Origin: Isoetes taiwanensis
Taxonomy: Eukaryota > Streptophyta > Lycopodiopsida > Isoetales > Isoetaceae
Length of the DNA stretch: 64,000 nt
Direction: 5' to 3'
Assembly (NCBI GenBank): GCA_021234155.1
Contig: JAJEKV010000040.1
Span: forward strand, 12,297,072-12,361,071
Positions 21,985-33,889 of this stretch are shown in pieces. The notes under the pieces were generated by a model. That model had not been told where the DNA came from. It made no database searches and was given only the letters and a program-made list of their open reading frames with translations. How positions within the stretch are numbered: position 1 is the first letter of the stretch; every line of letters starts with the position of its first letter. A program made the position numbers and the translations under genes.

Positions 21985-22790
21985 CTATCCCGTATTTTCT
22001 TTTTGCTTTTCATTTTTTTCCTCGTTTTCCTACACACTTTCCTTTTTCTTTTCTATTTTTTCATATTTTTCTTTTCCCCTTTCCGTTTTTTCTTTTTCTT
22101 TTTGTTTTTAACTTTATTTTCCCTTTTATTCCCCCTTCCTCCCCTTTTTTTTTTTTTTTTTTTCGATAAGCGTTTTTCTTTTTCTTTTACGCCCTTCCCA
22201 TTATTCCCCTTCCTTTCCTTTCCATGCACTTTTTTAGTTCCTTTTCTCCCACCTCTTTCAAGTGCCTCTTTTCCTCCTTTTTCCACCCTTTTCCAATTTT
22301 TCCATTCGGGTTTCCCCTCTTTTTTTTTTTCCCTTTCACCCACGCCGTGCCGCTTTTTAGTTCTCATTTCTCCATCTTTTTTCGTATGCCCTTTTCTTCC
22401 TTTTCCCACTTCTTCCCTTTTTCCATGCTCTTTTTCCCTTTCCTCATCCTTTCTCTCTGTCTTTTTGCCCTTTCTTTTCCGTTCGTTTTGTCTTTTTTGC
22501 GCCCCGAATTTATTCCACTTTCCTTTTGCTTTTTAACTACCATTACCCCTTTTTCCTTTCCCATCTCTTCCTTGGTTTTCCTCTTCCCCTTTTCCTTTTT
22601 TTCATATTTTCCCCACCCTTTCCCCCTTCCTTTTCCATTTGCCACTTTTTTTCCTTCTCTTTCCTCCCTTCCCTTTTTTCTTTTTCTTTCCCTTTCCTCT
22701 TCCTTTTCTCCTTCTCTCTTGCCCTTCCCCTTTCATTGCCTTTTTGCCCCTTCACTTTTCCACCGTTCGTCCTCATTTTTTCTTTTAAAC
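21985..22790. repeat. Polypyrimidine tract, second copy
   Basis: C/T-only low-complexity sequence matching 1,237-2,056 with many small length differences. Open frames within it are compositional artefacts. Confidence 0.9.
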
Positions 22791-22929
22791 TGCTCACGGA
22801 GGTCAAGCGTATCCGATTCCGATGGTGGGAAATTAGGTTAATGATAAATCTTGGCCGGATGTAATCGGTGATCTTGGTCGAGGCAAATTAGGAGTGGTTA
22901 AATTCTGGACTTCTGTTATAAGATTATAA

Positions 22930-23360
22930 TATAAAAGATATGTATATATCATATAGCATATATTTCATAAGTAAAAATATATGTCATATAGGATATATAA
23001 TGACATACATGACATGTCATATGCCGTAAGTTAGATCTGAGGTCACATTATATACATATATAATTACATATATGACATATGTCACATGGTATATGTATCA
23101 TAAGATCTATATATGTCATATATAATAGACATATAGGATATATAATAACATATATGACATGTCGTATACCGTAAAGTTGAAATATATGTCACATTATACA
23201 TATAATTACGTATATGACGTATGTCTAAATGGTATATGTATCATAAGATCTATATATGTCATATATTTTTTTAGACATATAGGATATATAATGACATACA
23301 TGACGTATCGTATGCGTAAGTTAGATATAGGTCCGCATTATATATATAAATTACATATCA
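22930..23360. repeat. AT-rich palindromic tandem repeat, second copy
   Basis: Corresponds to 2,170-2,620, with scattered changes such as CATATGCC to CATATGCCG and GTCACATGG to GTCTAAATGG. Confidence 0.8.
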
Positions 23361-23639
23361 TATAGGACCACACTTGTTTTTTTCTTGAAAAGAATATCTA
23401 TATTTCTCTGATACAATGTTGTCACAAAGGCGAAGTTCAAAATGGAAGGAGGCAATACTTACACCACAGTTAAAGCATGGTATTGTGAATATTTGAAAAT
23501 TTCGGCTATGAATGATGATTTAAAAGAATGGAAAAAACATTAATCAAAGTACTCTAAAATGATGCAAAATAGTTCGAAGCCGAACACATCTTTTGAACCA
23601 ATTTATGAAAGTAGACTTCTTCTGTCAGCGAGATATATA

Positions 23640-25045
23640 GGGGAAAGTACCTCTTATCTTGGAAGTTGGTTCTCTTACCGTGCTTGCGTGGGTTTCATTC
23701 TTCTCCTTTATAGTGCTTGGAAGCCCGGTTCTCCTGGTGGTGAGAGCTTGCATAGGTTTTGATATTTCTTCCTTAGTGTTTGGAACTTGGTTCTCCTTGG
23801 TCATCGTCCGCGATTCATCGTTTTCGGATGGACTTATATCCGAAACAACCTCCACGCTTGGGTGTCTTACGTTAAAGTGAACTTGGGCCCCACTTTAAAG
23901 CCATGCTCTGATTTTAAAATCAAACGACAAGCGATTTCTCTTACGCATGTGAAATTCGTATTGGGTTTGAAAGACCTTGCTTAACCACCACTATTGAAGA
24001 ATAAAGGTGTCGGACCTTGGTTGGATCTCCGTTCAGGCTTCCTCCATCTCCCGAGAAGATATAACGTGTCTCCTCCTCATTTGACTTTAATAGTAACTTC
24101 CCAAAGTTTAGGTGGCTTCACTCAACCCGATCCTTTTTTTTATGGAGCTTCCGTTTAGCGACACTTAATTCGAATTTTTATTTCTGGCGCCTCCCAGTGC
24201 GCGAGCTTCTGTTTCAAATGTTTTTCTCTCGTAAGAAGATTCTGCTTACGAGGACACGCTTTGCCTTTTCGTTGTGTGATGCAATTAAGATTCTTTCTTT
24301 TCTTTTCAAATCTTTAGTTGCGTTGTAGCATGGGTGCTCCATGGGTTCTAAAATTCATATGAGTTATCTTATCCATGAAATCTTTAGCTTCAGTAGTAAA
24401 AGCATTTGAATCTTGTGACTCATGGGATAAGCTAGGAAAACCCTCACTTTTTTAAATGCGACTTGCGTGCCTCTCTCTCAACATCGGTGAAAGTACTTTT
24501 CAATGTGAATATCTTTGTGGAGATGAATAAGTTCTCGAGTAAGTATCTCATGAAGAACGTAAGTACTGGTCTCTCTTGAATAACATCTTTAAGGTCATCA
24601 TCCTCAATTGACATGCCTTCTCCTGAATAATTCATGGACATGCTCCCAACACTCGTGTAGAACACTCGACCTCGAGCTAAATACCTATCCTCCCAGGCTT
24701 CCACCATCTCATCACAAATTCTCCTGATTACGCTTTGGTACGTGTTTTGAGGAATCACGTGAGAGTATGCGGCGATGCCCCGATCGGCAGGGAATTATCC
24801 CGTTCTCATGGTCAGTAAAAGTTGAATTACGACCCGCGGGTTGAGCGAGGAGATTGAATTTTGATCCCCGCCGTTTCCACCACTACACCTAAATAGAACT
24901 TTTCTCGTCGCACTACATCTTAGGAGAATAATACAGCATCATCCACTTTCTTATGTCGGCTTACCTTGCCCGGTCAGCGAAATTAGGGGGACAAATTAGC
25001 AATCGGATTGAAGTAGATTCGTGACATCAGATGAAGGCGGCGACA
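23640..25045 (-). pseudogene. Second copy of the unrecognised minus-strand gene, heavily broken
   Basis: Corresponds to 2,922-4,326. Only one piece (24,758-24,444) stays open, keeping EMVEAWEDRYLARG and IEDDDLKDVIQERP; the remainder is broken by many indels. Around 24,300-24,420 it preserves a frame (QDSNAFTTEAKDFMDK... HGAPMLQRN) that the left copy loses by a small indel, which helps reconstruct the reading frame order. Not functional as written. Function unknown. Confidence 0.45.
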
Positions 25046-25769
25046 TATCCGTAACTTTCTTGCACTGCGAGGAGCAGGATGTCAGGCCGAAATATGTTTT
25101 CTTTTCTTATGGTGGGAAAAAGGTTAAGAAGAGTGCCCTTTATATTTTTCGCGAAATCTTATTTAATATGACCGTGCTGACTTTCAAGCGGCGTATTTTT
25201 AATATGGCGATTTTAATGGCTTTGTTTGGCGTAATGTGGTAGATGCGATACTTTTCTTTGTCTTGTCTGAAGCCGGCCCCGCGATCCATGAGCCCTGGTT
25301 CTTGGCGAGTTAAACAAGGTCCACACTTATCCCCATCGAAGTAAAAAATATATTGGTATTTATTGGCCAATATTCGATGGAACATACAACCTTTTAATAT
25401 TTTTAAGATAAAAAACATTTGATTTATACCTCGCACCCTCATTTGAGTAGGATACGTGTATGTATTATATTCTGAGATTTTTTGGGCGGAGATCGTGTAT
25501 GTATGAGATCGTGTATGTATTATTTTCTGAAATTTATCGGCGGCCAGAAGGCGTAGCGATCATTCTTTGGTTCTGTCTGTATGATCCGATTCAGCATTAG
25601 CGTCCAGCGTTGTTACGTTTCTAAAACGACAATATACATTCCGCTTGAATCATACCCCAAGGTCATTGAACGTTGGTTCCTAACATGCACTAGTCGGCGT
25701 TATTTTTCAGCGGCGGATCATACCCCCAATTACAATATTGTACACCATACTAACATGTTGTTGCCCCTC

Positions 25770-26125
25770 ATTATGCCGTAAGTTAGATATATGTCACGTT
25801 ATACATATAATTACATTATATGACATATGTCACATGGTATATGTATCATAAGATCTATATATGTCATATATTTTAGACATATAGGATATATAATGACATA
25901 CATGACATGTCATATGCCATATAAGTTAGATATAGGTCACATTATATATATAATTACATATCGTATAGGATATATAATGACATACATGACATGTCATATG
26001 CCATAAGTTAGATATAGGTCACATTATATATATAATTACATATATATATGACATATGTCACATGGTATATGACATATGTCACATGGTATATGTATTATAA
26101 GATCTATATATGTCATATATAATAT
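25770..26125. repeat. AT-rich palindromic tandem repeat, second copy of 5,067-5,420
   Basis: The same repeat words (GACATGTCATATGCCATA, GATCTATATATGTCATATAT), immediately left of the second TIR element copy. Confidence 0.8.
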
Positions 26126-26189
26126 TATGTTATATAAGCGAGTGGAACGAGAAGACAAGTTGGGTAATTTTATATATGCTATGGAGGGT

Positions 26190-29100
26190 TATCGGGGATC
26201 TTTGGCTCTAAAATCGAAGCGTCTTCGACGCCCGAAATTAACAAGAGAATTTGGGGATGAAAATCTAGCGATTTTCACGCTGAAAACCCGTAGGAAATCG
26301 CTGAAGATGCGCCTCACCGAAAAAAGAAAAATAAAAAAAAGGGCAAAATCGCTTAAGCGATTTTCGCGTGGTCTGGCGGCCTTTGGCGCCGCAGACTGCC
26401 GCCATACCGACGCGGCCCTTACGAAGGCCAAAGCGCCGCGGCTTTGGCCGCCTGCACGGTCCAGCCGTAAGCGATTTTCCACTTCTTTGTTTTTCACGCG
26501 AAAAAAAAAAAAAACAAAAGCGATTTTCATTTCGTGTTTTCGACTTGTTTCCACTTCTCTTGTTCATTCTGGGTTGGCTCGTTCTTTGGTTGATTTTGCA
26601 AGCATTTTTAAGTTAATTTTCAAAGGTATTTGTCGGTTTGCAATTCCTATATTTATGGTTCTGCGGTAGTGGTAGGAAGTATTAGAATCGATAAAATGAG
26701 TATTAGAATCGATTACCTTTGGAAATTAATTTAGAAAACAGCGGTCTCAGGTGTTTCTTAGCGAAAAATCTTGCATTCATAAAATTTTGCTTCTTGTCAG
26801 TATGGGAGTTAACCAAGCCATCCTAGATCGGCGTTTAGGCAATCGCATTTGCATAGTTGTGTGATTTTAGTTTATTCCCAAGGCAAGTTTTACGCCCAAA
26901 TGGGATGCCACATATGGAGAAGCAATCTTTGCCATATGAACTGAGCGATGTCCATTAATCTCGGATGTGGAGATGCTTAACCATTATGTTACACCGAGGC
27001 GGCATTTATTTGTATTTGTTTGTTTCTTTTATTTGCCATATAATATTGTGATTGTTATCTTTTATGGTTTGCGATGTCAATTCTAAACTCATTTTTATCT
27101 ATACATTATGGTTCTGAGGGCATATTTGGCGGGGCATTATAATATGGCAATTGGGTGGTAGATGGGAGATCTGAATCTTGGGGAGTGGCGGAGATAGGGA
27201 TGGGCAGTGGGCTCGTGTCGACGACCGGACGGTAGATGCGTGGTTGGGTACATCACTTTTTGGTAAATGAACGAAATCGGACCCCCGTTAGATAGCTTGC
27301 ATTTGTGTCTTTAGAGTTTTTTCATTTGTACTTGTATGGTTGGTAGGCTAGCCCTGATTATGGAAGTTTTGGCGGGGAATATGAGGGCATATGGGTGATT
27401 TGCGCACAGGCCCCCAAACAAGCTCTGCCACATAGTTTGGCCATTTCTTGCGAGATGCTTGTGGCCTTGCGAGGGTGTCCCCATCGTGGCGGACAAGCTA
27501 CGATTGAATCTCGTGCAATGGGCCGGTCTGACGAAGGATGGTGCCATTGGGCACCATAATGCATATCCGCGAGAGATATGTGGTGGCGGTGAGCGATATT
27601 AAATAGATCAGGAATGACCCCGTCGCGACCATCCCCTCTCGAGATGAGGAGAAGGGCGCCTCAATGAAGCTGACGCGGCTTGCGGGGCGGCGAAGCCGGG
27701 CAAGAGCAAATGCATCTGCGATTGGCCCATAGAACATCGCGTGCTTTAGGGGCGGCTGTCGGTATCGCGGGGCTCCATGCATTGCTTGACGATCCCTACG
27801 GCATTACCCACTGGGCCGAGGTTAGGCGATGGGCCGGTGTCTCCGGCATCATGGAAATCACGGTGATTGCACCCTATCTGCGGGAGGCGGTGCTATGATC
27901 ATCGGGGCAGCGACCATAGAAGGGGAGGATGTCATTATCGACAAAGTGGAGTCGCGGGGAAGGAGAGCAAAGAAGGGGCACGGTGATCGCGTGCGGAGGA
28001 AGCGATATCGTGCCTCACGATGATCTTGTGGCGACCATCGTCCCTCTGATCACGGAGGAAGCTGACCATGACCCCTCTGACTCTGAGACACGGATTTCGG
28101 TGGCATGTCGTCCTCCACGGCCTGCATATCGTAGACGAGGGAGCCATCATTCTGACACACAGACGAATAGCGAGTCCGGCGGATATTGAGGACGCCCGGG
28201 GCGAGCCTGTTCATTCACCGCGCCACCTCCCTTTGCATGTCACTTTAGAGCCCTCGTGCTTCGGTAGATGTTTGATGAGTTGCGGGGAGGCGGTGTTAAA
28301 GCGTACATCACGCTCGGATTATCTACGGGGAGGAAAGGGTTCGTTCCCACAACTTGGCATCGTGGTGTCACCCTTTCCTCATTGCGGATGCACATGGCCG
28401 TCTGGGTGGCGAGAGACGAGGGGCTAAGAGGCTTCTTTACATCTTGGGATGGAGTTTGGGGCGGGGAGCCACGGCTTTATGCCTACTATTTCTTTGCGGC
28501 CCCTTAGGGGTGGGGAGGTGGCGAGAGAGGCCCGGTATGCGAAGACATTGTGCGCCATGGGGTTTGATGTTGCCTCTCTATTTAGGAGGAGGGAGGTGTA
28601 CATTTTGGGGACTTCATTACCGGGAGCGGATATGTCGCGCGGTATGGCGGCGGTTGTTTACCACCACCCCCGTACCCGCAGATCTTGTCGACTTCGGTCG
28701 AGGAAGAATGAGAATGTCTCATTGTTGGGCCCGGCTTCCTTGCGGCGTTGGATCACGAGCCGGAGCGGGGAGGCAATCGTTAATCGATTGAAGAGTGGGG
28801 GCGGATCATGTCGGTAATTATCGAGTCGTGTCCTAGCCGCGATTTTATTCATGTGTTGTAAACCTTACATCGCGACCATGTAACGCGTATGCGGTGCACA
28901 AATGCATCGGTTGAACGGATGATGAGAGATCCACATTTGCAATGGTGGACCCACCGGTTCGAAGATCCACAGGTCATGGGCGGACACTTTCGAATGTACG
29001 GTCATCTGATGGGAGAGCTGCGAGCTATCATTTGGCCCATGTCATGGAATGCGTGGCATAGTCCCCATCCCCTCTCGTGTCTCCATAGGTTACTCATCGA

Positions 29101-30092
29101 TGTGAGTATGGTTGCGAGGGACAATGGTACCGCACAGTGCGTATTGCAGACTGTGTGGCACGAGGCGACTTCGAGAAGGGCACCTTGGCGTTTTGAGGGC
29201 TTTTGGTGCATGGATTCCCCGGCCGGGGTGGGCCATCTAGGGACTCAAATCTGAGTGCAACCCATGGGCGATACAACGGTGAGTTGTTTTGCCTGGCGAC
29301 TTTCTTACTTTTGGTTGTCTTGAATCGTGCATCAAGTCCTTACCGTGTTGGGATTAAATTATTGGGCAGAGTGGCTAAACCACACTCATGCCCAGGACCA
29401 GCAGCCGCGGCGTTTGGCTTAGGTTGGAGGCTGCTGGAACGGCCCGGTCGCCGCAGGGGCTCGATATTGGTCTTGTGGTGCCCGTAATGCACTGTCTAAA
29501 CATAGGCATCATCATGGAGCTTTCCCTATGGCGAAGGCAGGACATAAAGACTTGCGAGGTTCGACACTATCCTTCCCCACCACCTCATTTTTCCTTATAT
29601 ATGCTCCCCATGACATCATGCCTTCCCACCCTTTGACCTACCTTTTCCCTTTCTCCACTCTTAAAACGTGTCGGTAGAAATTGGCTTAAAGCGAATTTGA
29701 ATTTTTCTTTCTTCTTCCTTTTTTTTTTTTTTTTTTTTCGTCGTGAAAATATTTGAAAAGCCCGAAATGGTTTATGATTTTGATTTTTTCAGCGGGTATT
29801 ATTATTGCTTGGCCTTGGTGAAAATCGTAAGCGATTTTTATTTTATTTTTATTTTTCCCCGTGAGGTCGACGGGCCGAGGGCAAAATCGCTTTTAGCGAT
29901 TTTTAGTTTTAAATCACCGGCGCGGATCATTATTTTCGGCGGAAGCGAAAATCGCTTTAGCGAATTTCACTTCCCTTTTTGAAATTAAACTTAGCGATTT
30001 TTACGCGAATTGAAATTAAGCTTAGCGAATTTCCCAAAATCAACTTAACAAATTTGGTCCGCCTTGAGACTCCGTTTGGGAGCCAAAAGGCA
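26190..30092. mobile_element. Second copy of the TIR DNA element, degraded ends
   Basis: Corresponds to 5,500-9,412. The left end reads ATCGGGGATCTTTGGCTCTA and the right end GGGAGCCAAAAGGCAATCAT, so the terminal inverted repeats are recognisable but altered. Palindromic AAAATCGCTTAAGCGATTTT survives once near 26,345; at the right end variants such as AAATCGCTTTAGCGAATTTC remain. Shared by segmental duplication, not by separate insertion, because both flanks also match. Confidence 0.65.
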
Positions 30093-30289
30093 ATCATTAT
30101 GTATACCTCAATACTTATAGTATGGTTATGTGTAAAAAGGTTATGTATACATTTGTATACTAGTACACCTCAATACTTATAGTATGGTTATGTGTATTAC
30201 AAAAGGTTATGTATAAACATTTGTATACTAACACAAACTTGATTACAATAAGATAAAAGTACTATTATTCTTCTACTATTACTCTTACG

Positions 30290-30530
30290 AATGATCGGAA
30301 CGGTGACAGAAGGAGATCCTTTCAATCATGAACATTTGATGCTCTCTATTCCATATAAGATGGATGATAACATCGAAGGGATCGGGGATAATGGCGAGGA
30401 TTGGGAAGCAATGGTGGTGTGGGTCTTCAAGCGGGCTTATATCATTTCATGACACCCTTAGCGCCGCTTTAAGTCATAGCTAGAGCGGAGGCCAATGTTG
30501 CTGCACTTCAGCAATTTGATGTATATTTAT
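30290..30530 (-). pseudogene. Second copy of the minus-strand small-family member, broken
   Basis: Nucleotide match to 9,605-9,835. The frame is lost by several indels (for example near 30,310 and 30,410-30,470). Still recognisable is the minus-strand equivalent of the IHL-x-W segment near 30,350-30,370. Confidence 0.5.
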
Positions 30531-30718
30531 ACCCACCAAAATTATTGATGGTATATACCACCAAAATTATTGATGGTATATATATAAAAATTATTGGATC
30601 ATATACATACTTGTATGGTACCTCATTATATACCCAATACTTTTTGCTGCGATGGACATCAATAATTTTACTTGACTATAAAGTAGCTCCATTCGGTGGT
30701 AGATGTCATTCATCTCCC

Positions 30719-30960
30719 ATGGCTTCCTTGCCTCCTCGTCAGGACACATCAAACTATCAAGTGCTACATGAGCTACAATGATTTTGGTGAATCGTGAGAA
30801 AAGGGTGTCAAACTTGATCCCCTATCTGCAATCCAAAGGCGATGGTCACGAGATTCATTGCCTCGAGCTCACTGCGTGTTGTGATCCACTTATATTGGCT
30901 TCCACGATCAAGAGATCTATGAGTCAATGCCATCACCTGCCAGGTGTTGATGATGAGTGA
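30719..30960 (+). pseudogene. Second copy of the 10,034 small gene, frameshifted
   Basis: The ATG, leader and TATA-like box (CTATAAAG, upstream) are present, and the stop context GTTGATGATGAGTGA is kept, but single-base indels near 30,742, 30,792, 30,822, 30,873 and later break the frame of the 80-residue protein. In total only a few bases differ in length from the left copy. This is either recent decay or consensus error. Confidence 0.65.
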
Positions 30961-31358
30961 ATCGGTGATGACTTGTGTACGCGTAAGGATATAATGATAT
31001 AAGCACTTCCGAAATATGTAAGGATGTATAAGAATAATGAATATTATTTGATGTATCGAACCCATTAATTTGTAGCGGTGTGCTCTTCGACCTCCATTTT
31101 TCTCGCAAGGCGGTCCCCAATTTCAAGCACACCTAATTTACTCAAGCACAAATACTTTTTTACCTTACTAAAATCCAAGATACAAAGCATGATTTCACAT
31201 GCCACATATATCCATACAAAATATGCATTTAGCATGCGTAATGCATTGACTCTTGTACCGCGCCAATAATGGCGTACAATCTGCCGATAATTCACATCAA
31301 TAATTTTACTTCACTATAAAAGCGGCTCCATTCTGCGGTAGAGGTCATTCATAAGCCC

Positions 31359-31616
31359 ATGGATTATTCGGCCATCTTACGTACCACATCGAGGGAGCAA
31401 TCGGTGCTTTCAATATTTCCTAAATGATCTTTGCGGTTCTGCGAATAAGGGGTATTCTTCTTGATCCTACCGCAATCCAAAAAAAATGGTGTCAGATTTA
31501 TTTGCCGACTGCCAACTTCGTGTTATGATCCGTCTTATTTGGCTTCCGAAAGTTCTGAGTAGCGATGGCTATGAGATATCGAGGGGATCACTCAAAGCGG
31601 TGTTGAGGATGAGTGA
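31359..31616 (+). pseudogene. Second copy of the 10,676 small gene, frameshifted
   Basis: The ATG and leader are present, but the frame is lost within 20 codons by several indels and substitutions. The end GGTGTTGAGGATGAGTGA is retained. The promoter module CATCAATAATTTT plus CTATAAAA is intact upstream (about 31,297-31,322). Confidence 0.6.
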
Positions 31617-32034
31617 ATCGAAATTTCATATATATAATGTAGTGATGTTACGCATATAAGATATAGTAATGCATAAGAGCACTTGTATTAATTTGAAATA
31701 TGCAGTAATAAAAATAACTACCTCCAAAAGATAAATACTTGAACTCCATATTGTTTGGGTTGGAGCGGCAGCTTATGAGATAGATAAAATCACCAATGAC
31801 TATATATATGATCTAAATTATAGTAATGTACAAAATCTTATGTATTAAGATGAAAGATATGTATTACAAGTACAAGATCTCATGTATTAAGATGAACAAT
31901 GTGCTATGTCTTTCCACATATCTACAATATATTTTGAATTTGGGACGTTTTAGGCCTCTTGCCTTTGGCATCCTGCATAATGAATAGCATCTAAATTTTG
32001 TACCTTGAAGGATTTTTCGACATAATAACGTATT

Positions 32035-32250
32035 GTCACATGGTATCGGGGAATGTCATCTTAATGTCCCATGATATATGTAATGTCATATATAACATAT
32101 GTCACATAGTATATGTAAGGTCGGATGGCATACATCTCATATGTCGTATAGTATACGTAATAACACGTCTCATATGCCATAAATTAGGATATATGTCACA
32201 TGGTATATATAATGTCATAAATGACATATGTCACATGGTATATAGTCATA
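32035..32250. repeat. AT-rich palindromic repeat array, second copy
   Basis: Matches 11,340-11,566 with minor changes; leads into the (GA)n run. Confidence 0.75.
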
Positions 32251-32290
32251 ACATTATGCTTTTGTGATGCATAATGTATAATGTTGACAT

Positions 32291-32573
<283 letters not shown>

Positions 32574-32713
32574 CCTCCAAGGCTTATTAGACGACAAATT
32601 TAAATGTCATCGTAAAACAATAGATGAGTTTCTGAATCATCTAGCTCATCACTCTTACTCAAATTGTCATTATCATCAACATTATGATTATGCATACAAA
32701 CTTCTCTATACTT

Positions 32714-33055
32714 TTAAAGCTCAATAAAATACCTCCCTACTATATTCCTATTTAGGGTGAAAAAGGTTGGCAGATCTTCGTAGTATATTCCAAACTTATC
32801 ACGTAATCCATTGTATGTTGTACATCGAAGCACCACATGGTCCTCATCCTCTACTTTAGCTTCCCCACATATTTTACAGTATCTTTGATCTCTAGGAATA
32901 ATATGTCCCCATCTACCCACTTTCACACTTAAATGATGTGAACTAAACCAAATCCTACAAATAGCATGTCTTTTTAGGATAAAAATATTTTCCCTCAGGT
33001 GCCCTGCAATTTCCAACGTGGGGTTAATATTCTGCTTATACAAAATCATTTTGGT
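32714..33055 (-). pseudogene. LINE C-terminal zinc-tail fragment, second copy
   Basis: Same protein tail as 12,007-12,342 (C-x2-C-x10-H-x5-C, then TTYNGLRDKFGIYY), differing near the end where EDLPTF replaces TRSANL because of compensating indels. The EDLP-F form is closer to what LINE tails usually show, so here the right copy probably has the better sequence. Confidence 0.8.
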
Positions 33056-33653
33056 CTTGGTCAAACCATATCTTCTTATGTATTATCCTGGATATCTATT
33101 GTCTTAAATCAGATTTTACTAAGACCATGTTATGGTACAAGCATGGGGGAGTGGTCCACCGTGAAAGTGCTATAGGAAACTGGCAAAGCTATGTAGATGT
33201 TAATTCCAAATTAGCCCAGTAATATAAGGGCAAGGGATAGTAATTATTCTTCATTAACCAAAATATTTATACACCTATGGATGGGGTCATGGATGCAAGG
33301 GAAGATAAAAAGGAATACCAAGTATAGCAAAGAAAGGGATGTGACAAGGAAAGAATGTTATTAAATCAGTAGATTCTAAAGAAGGCCTTTTATTACATAA
33401 AAGATGTACATCGACATATTTATAGGGAGCGTCAACGACTTAATCACAAAGGGGCAAACCATTATGTCCACTATTAGCCATGAAAAGGTTGAGCTATAGA
33501 AATCTACGCAAAGGGTTAAAGGGGCACGTTTATTGGGATAAAAGGCAACAAGGCAATGGAAATAGACGCCAACTATTTTAAGTTTTAAAAGTAACTTTTG
33601 TAATTAAAAGGGGAAGTTGGGCTATCTCTAACATATAATTATAATAAGGTAGA

Positions 33654-33810
33654 TTCTGGAATGTTCTATAATTGAACATAAAAAATATAGATTTTTCAAT
33701 GGTCACTATAAATGGAAGGTACTAGAAGATAGAAGATGGAGTCTGTTTCTAGAAACATCTGGCGCCTTCTTGAATGATACAGAAAGCTCTTTTATCTTCG
33801 TATAAAAGGG
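33654..33810 (+). promoter_or_regulatory. Heat-shock-element cluster with TATA, second copy
   Basis: TTCTGGAATGTTC at 33,654-33,666 and TATAAAAGGG at 33,801-33,810, with the two TTCnnGAA dimers between them, unchanged from the left copy. The downstream sequence diverges from about 33,890. Confidence 0.5.
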
Positions 33811-33889
33811 AGGAGAAGGCGGCACTTCAACCCTAGCGGAGATTGAGTGCCGATTAATCTGAAGATGCAACCCTAGCGTGAGGTTGATT

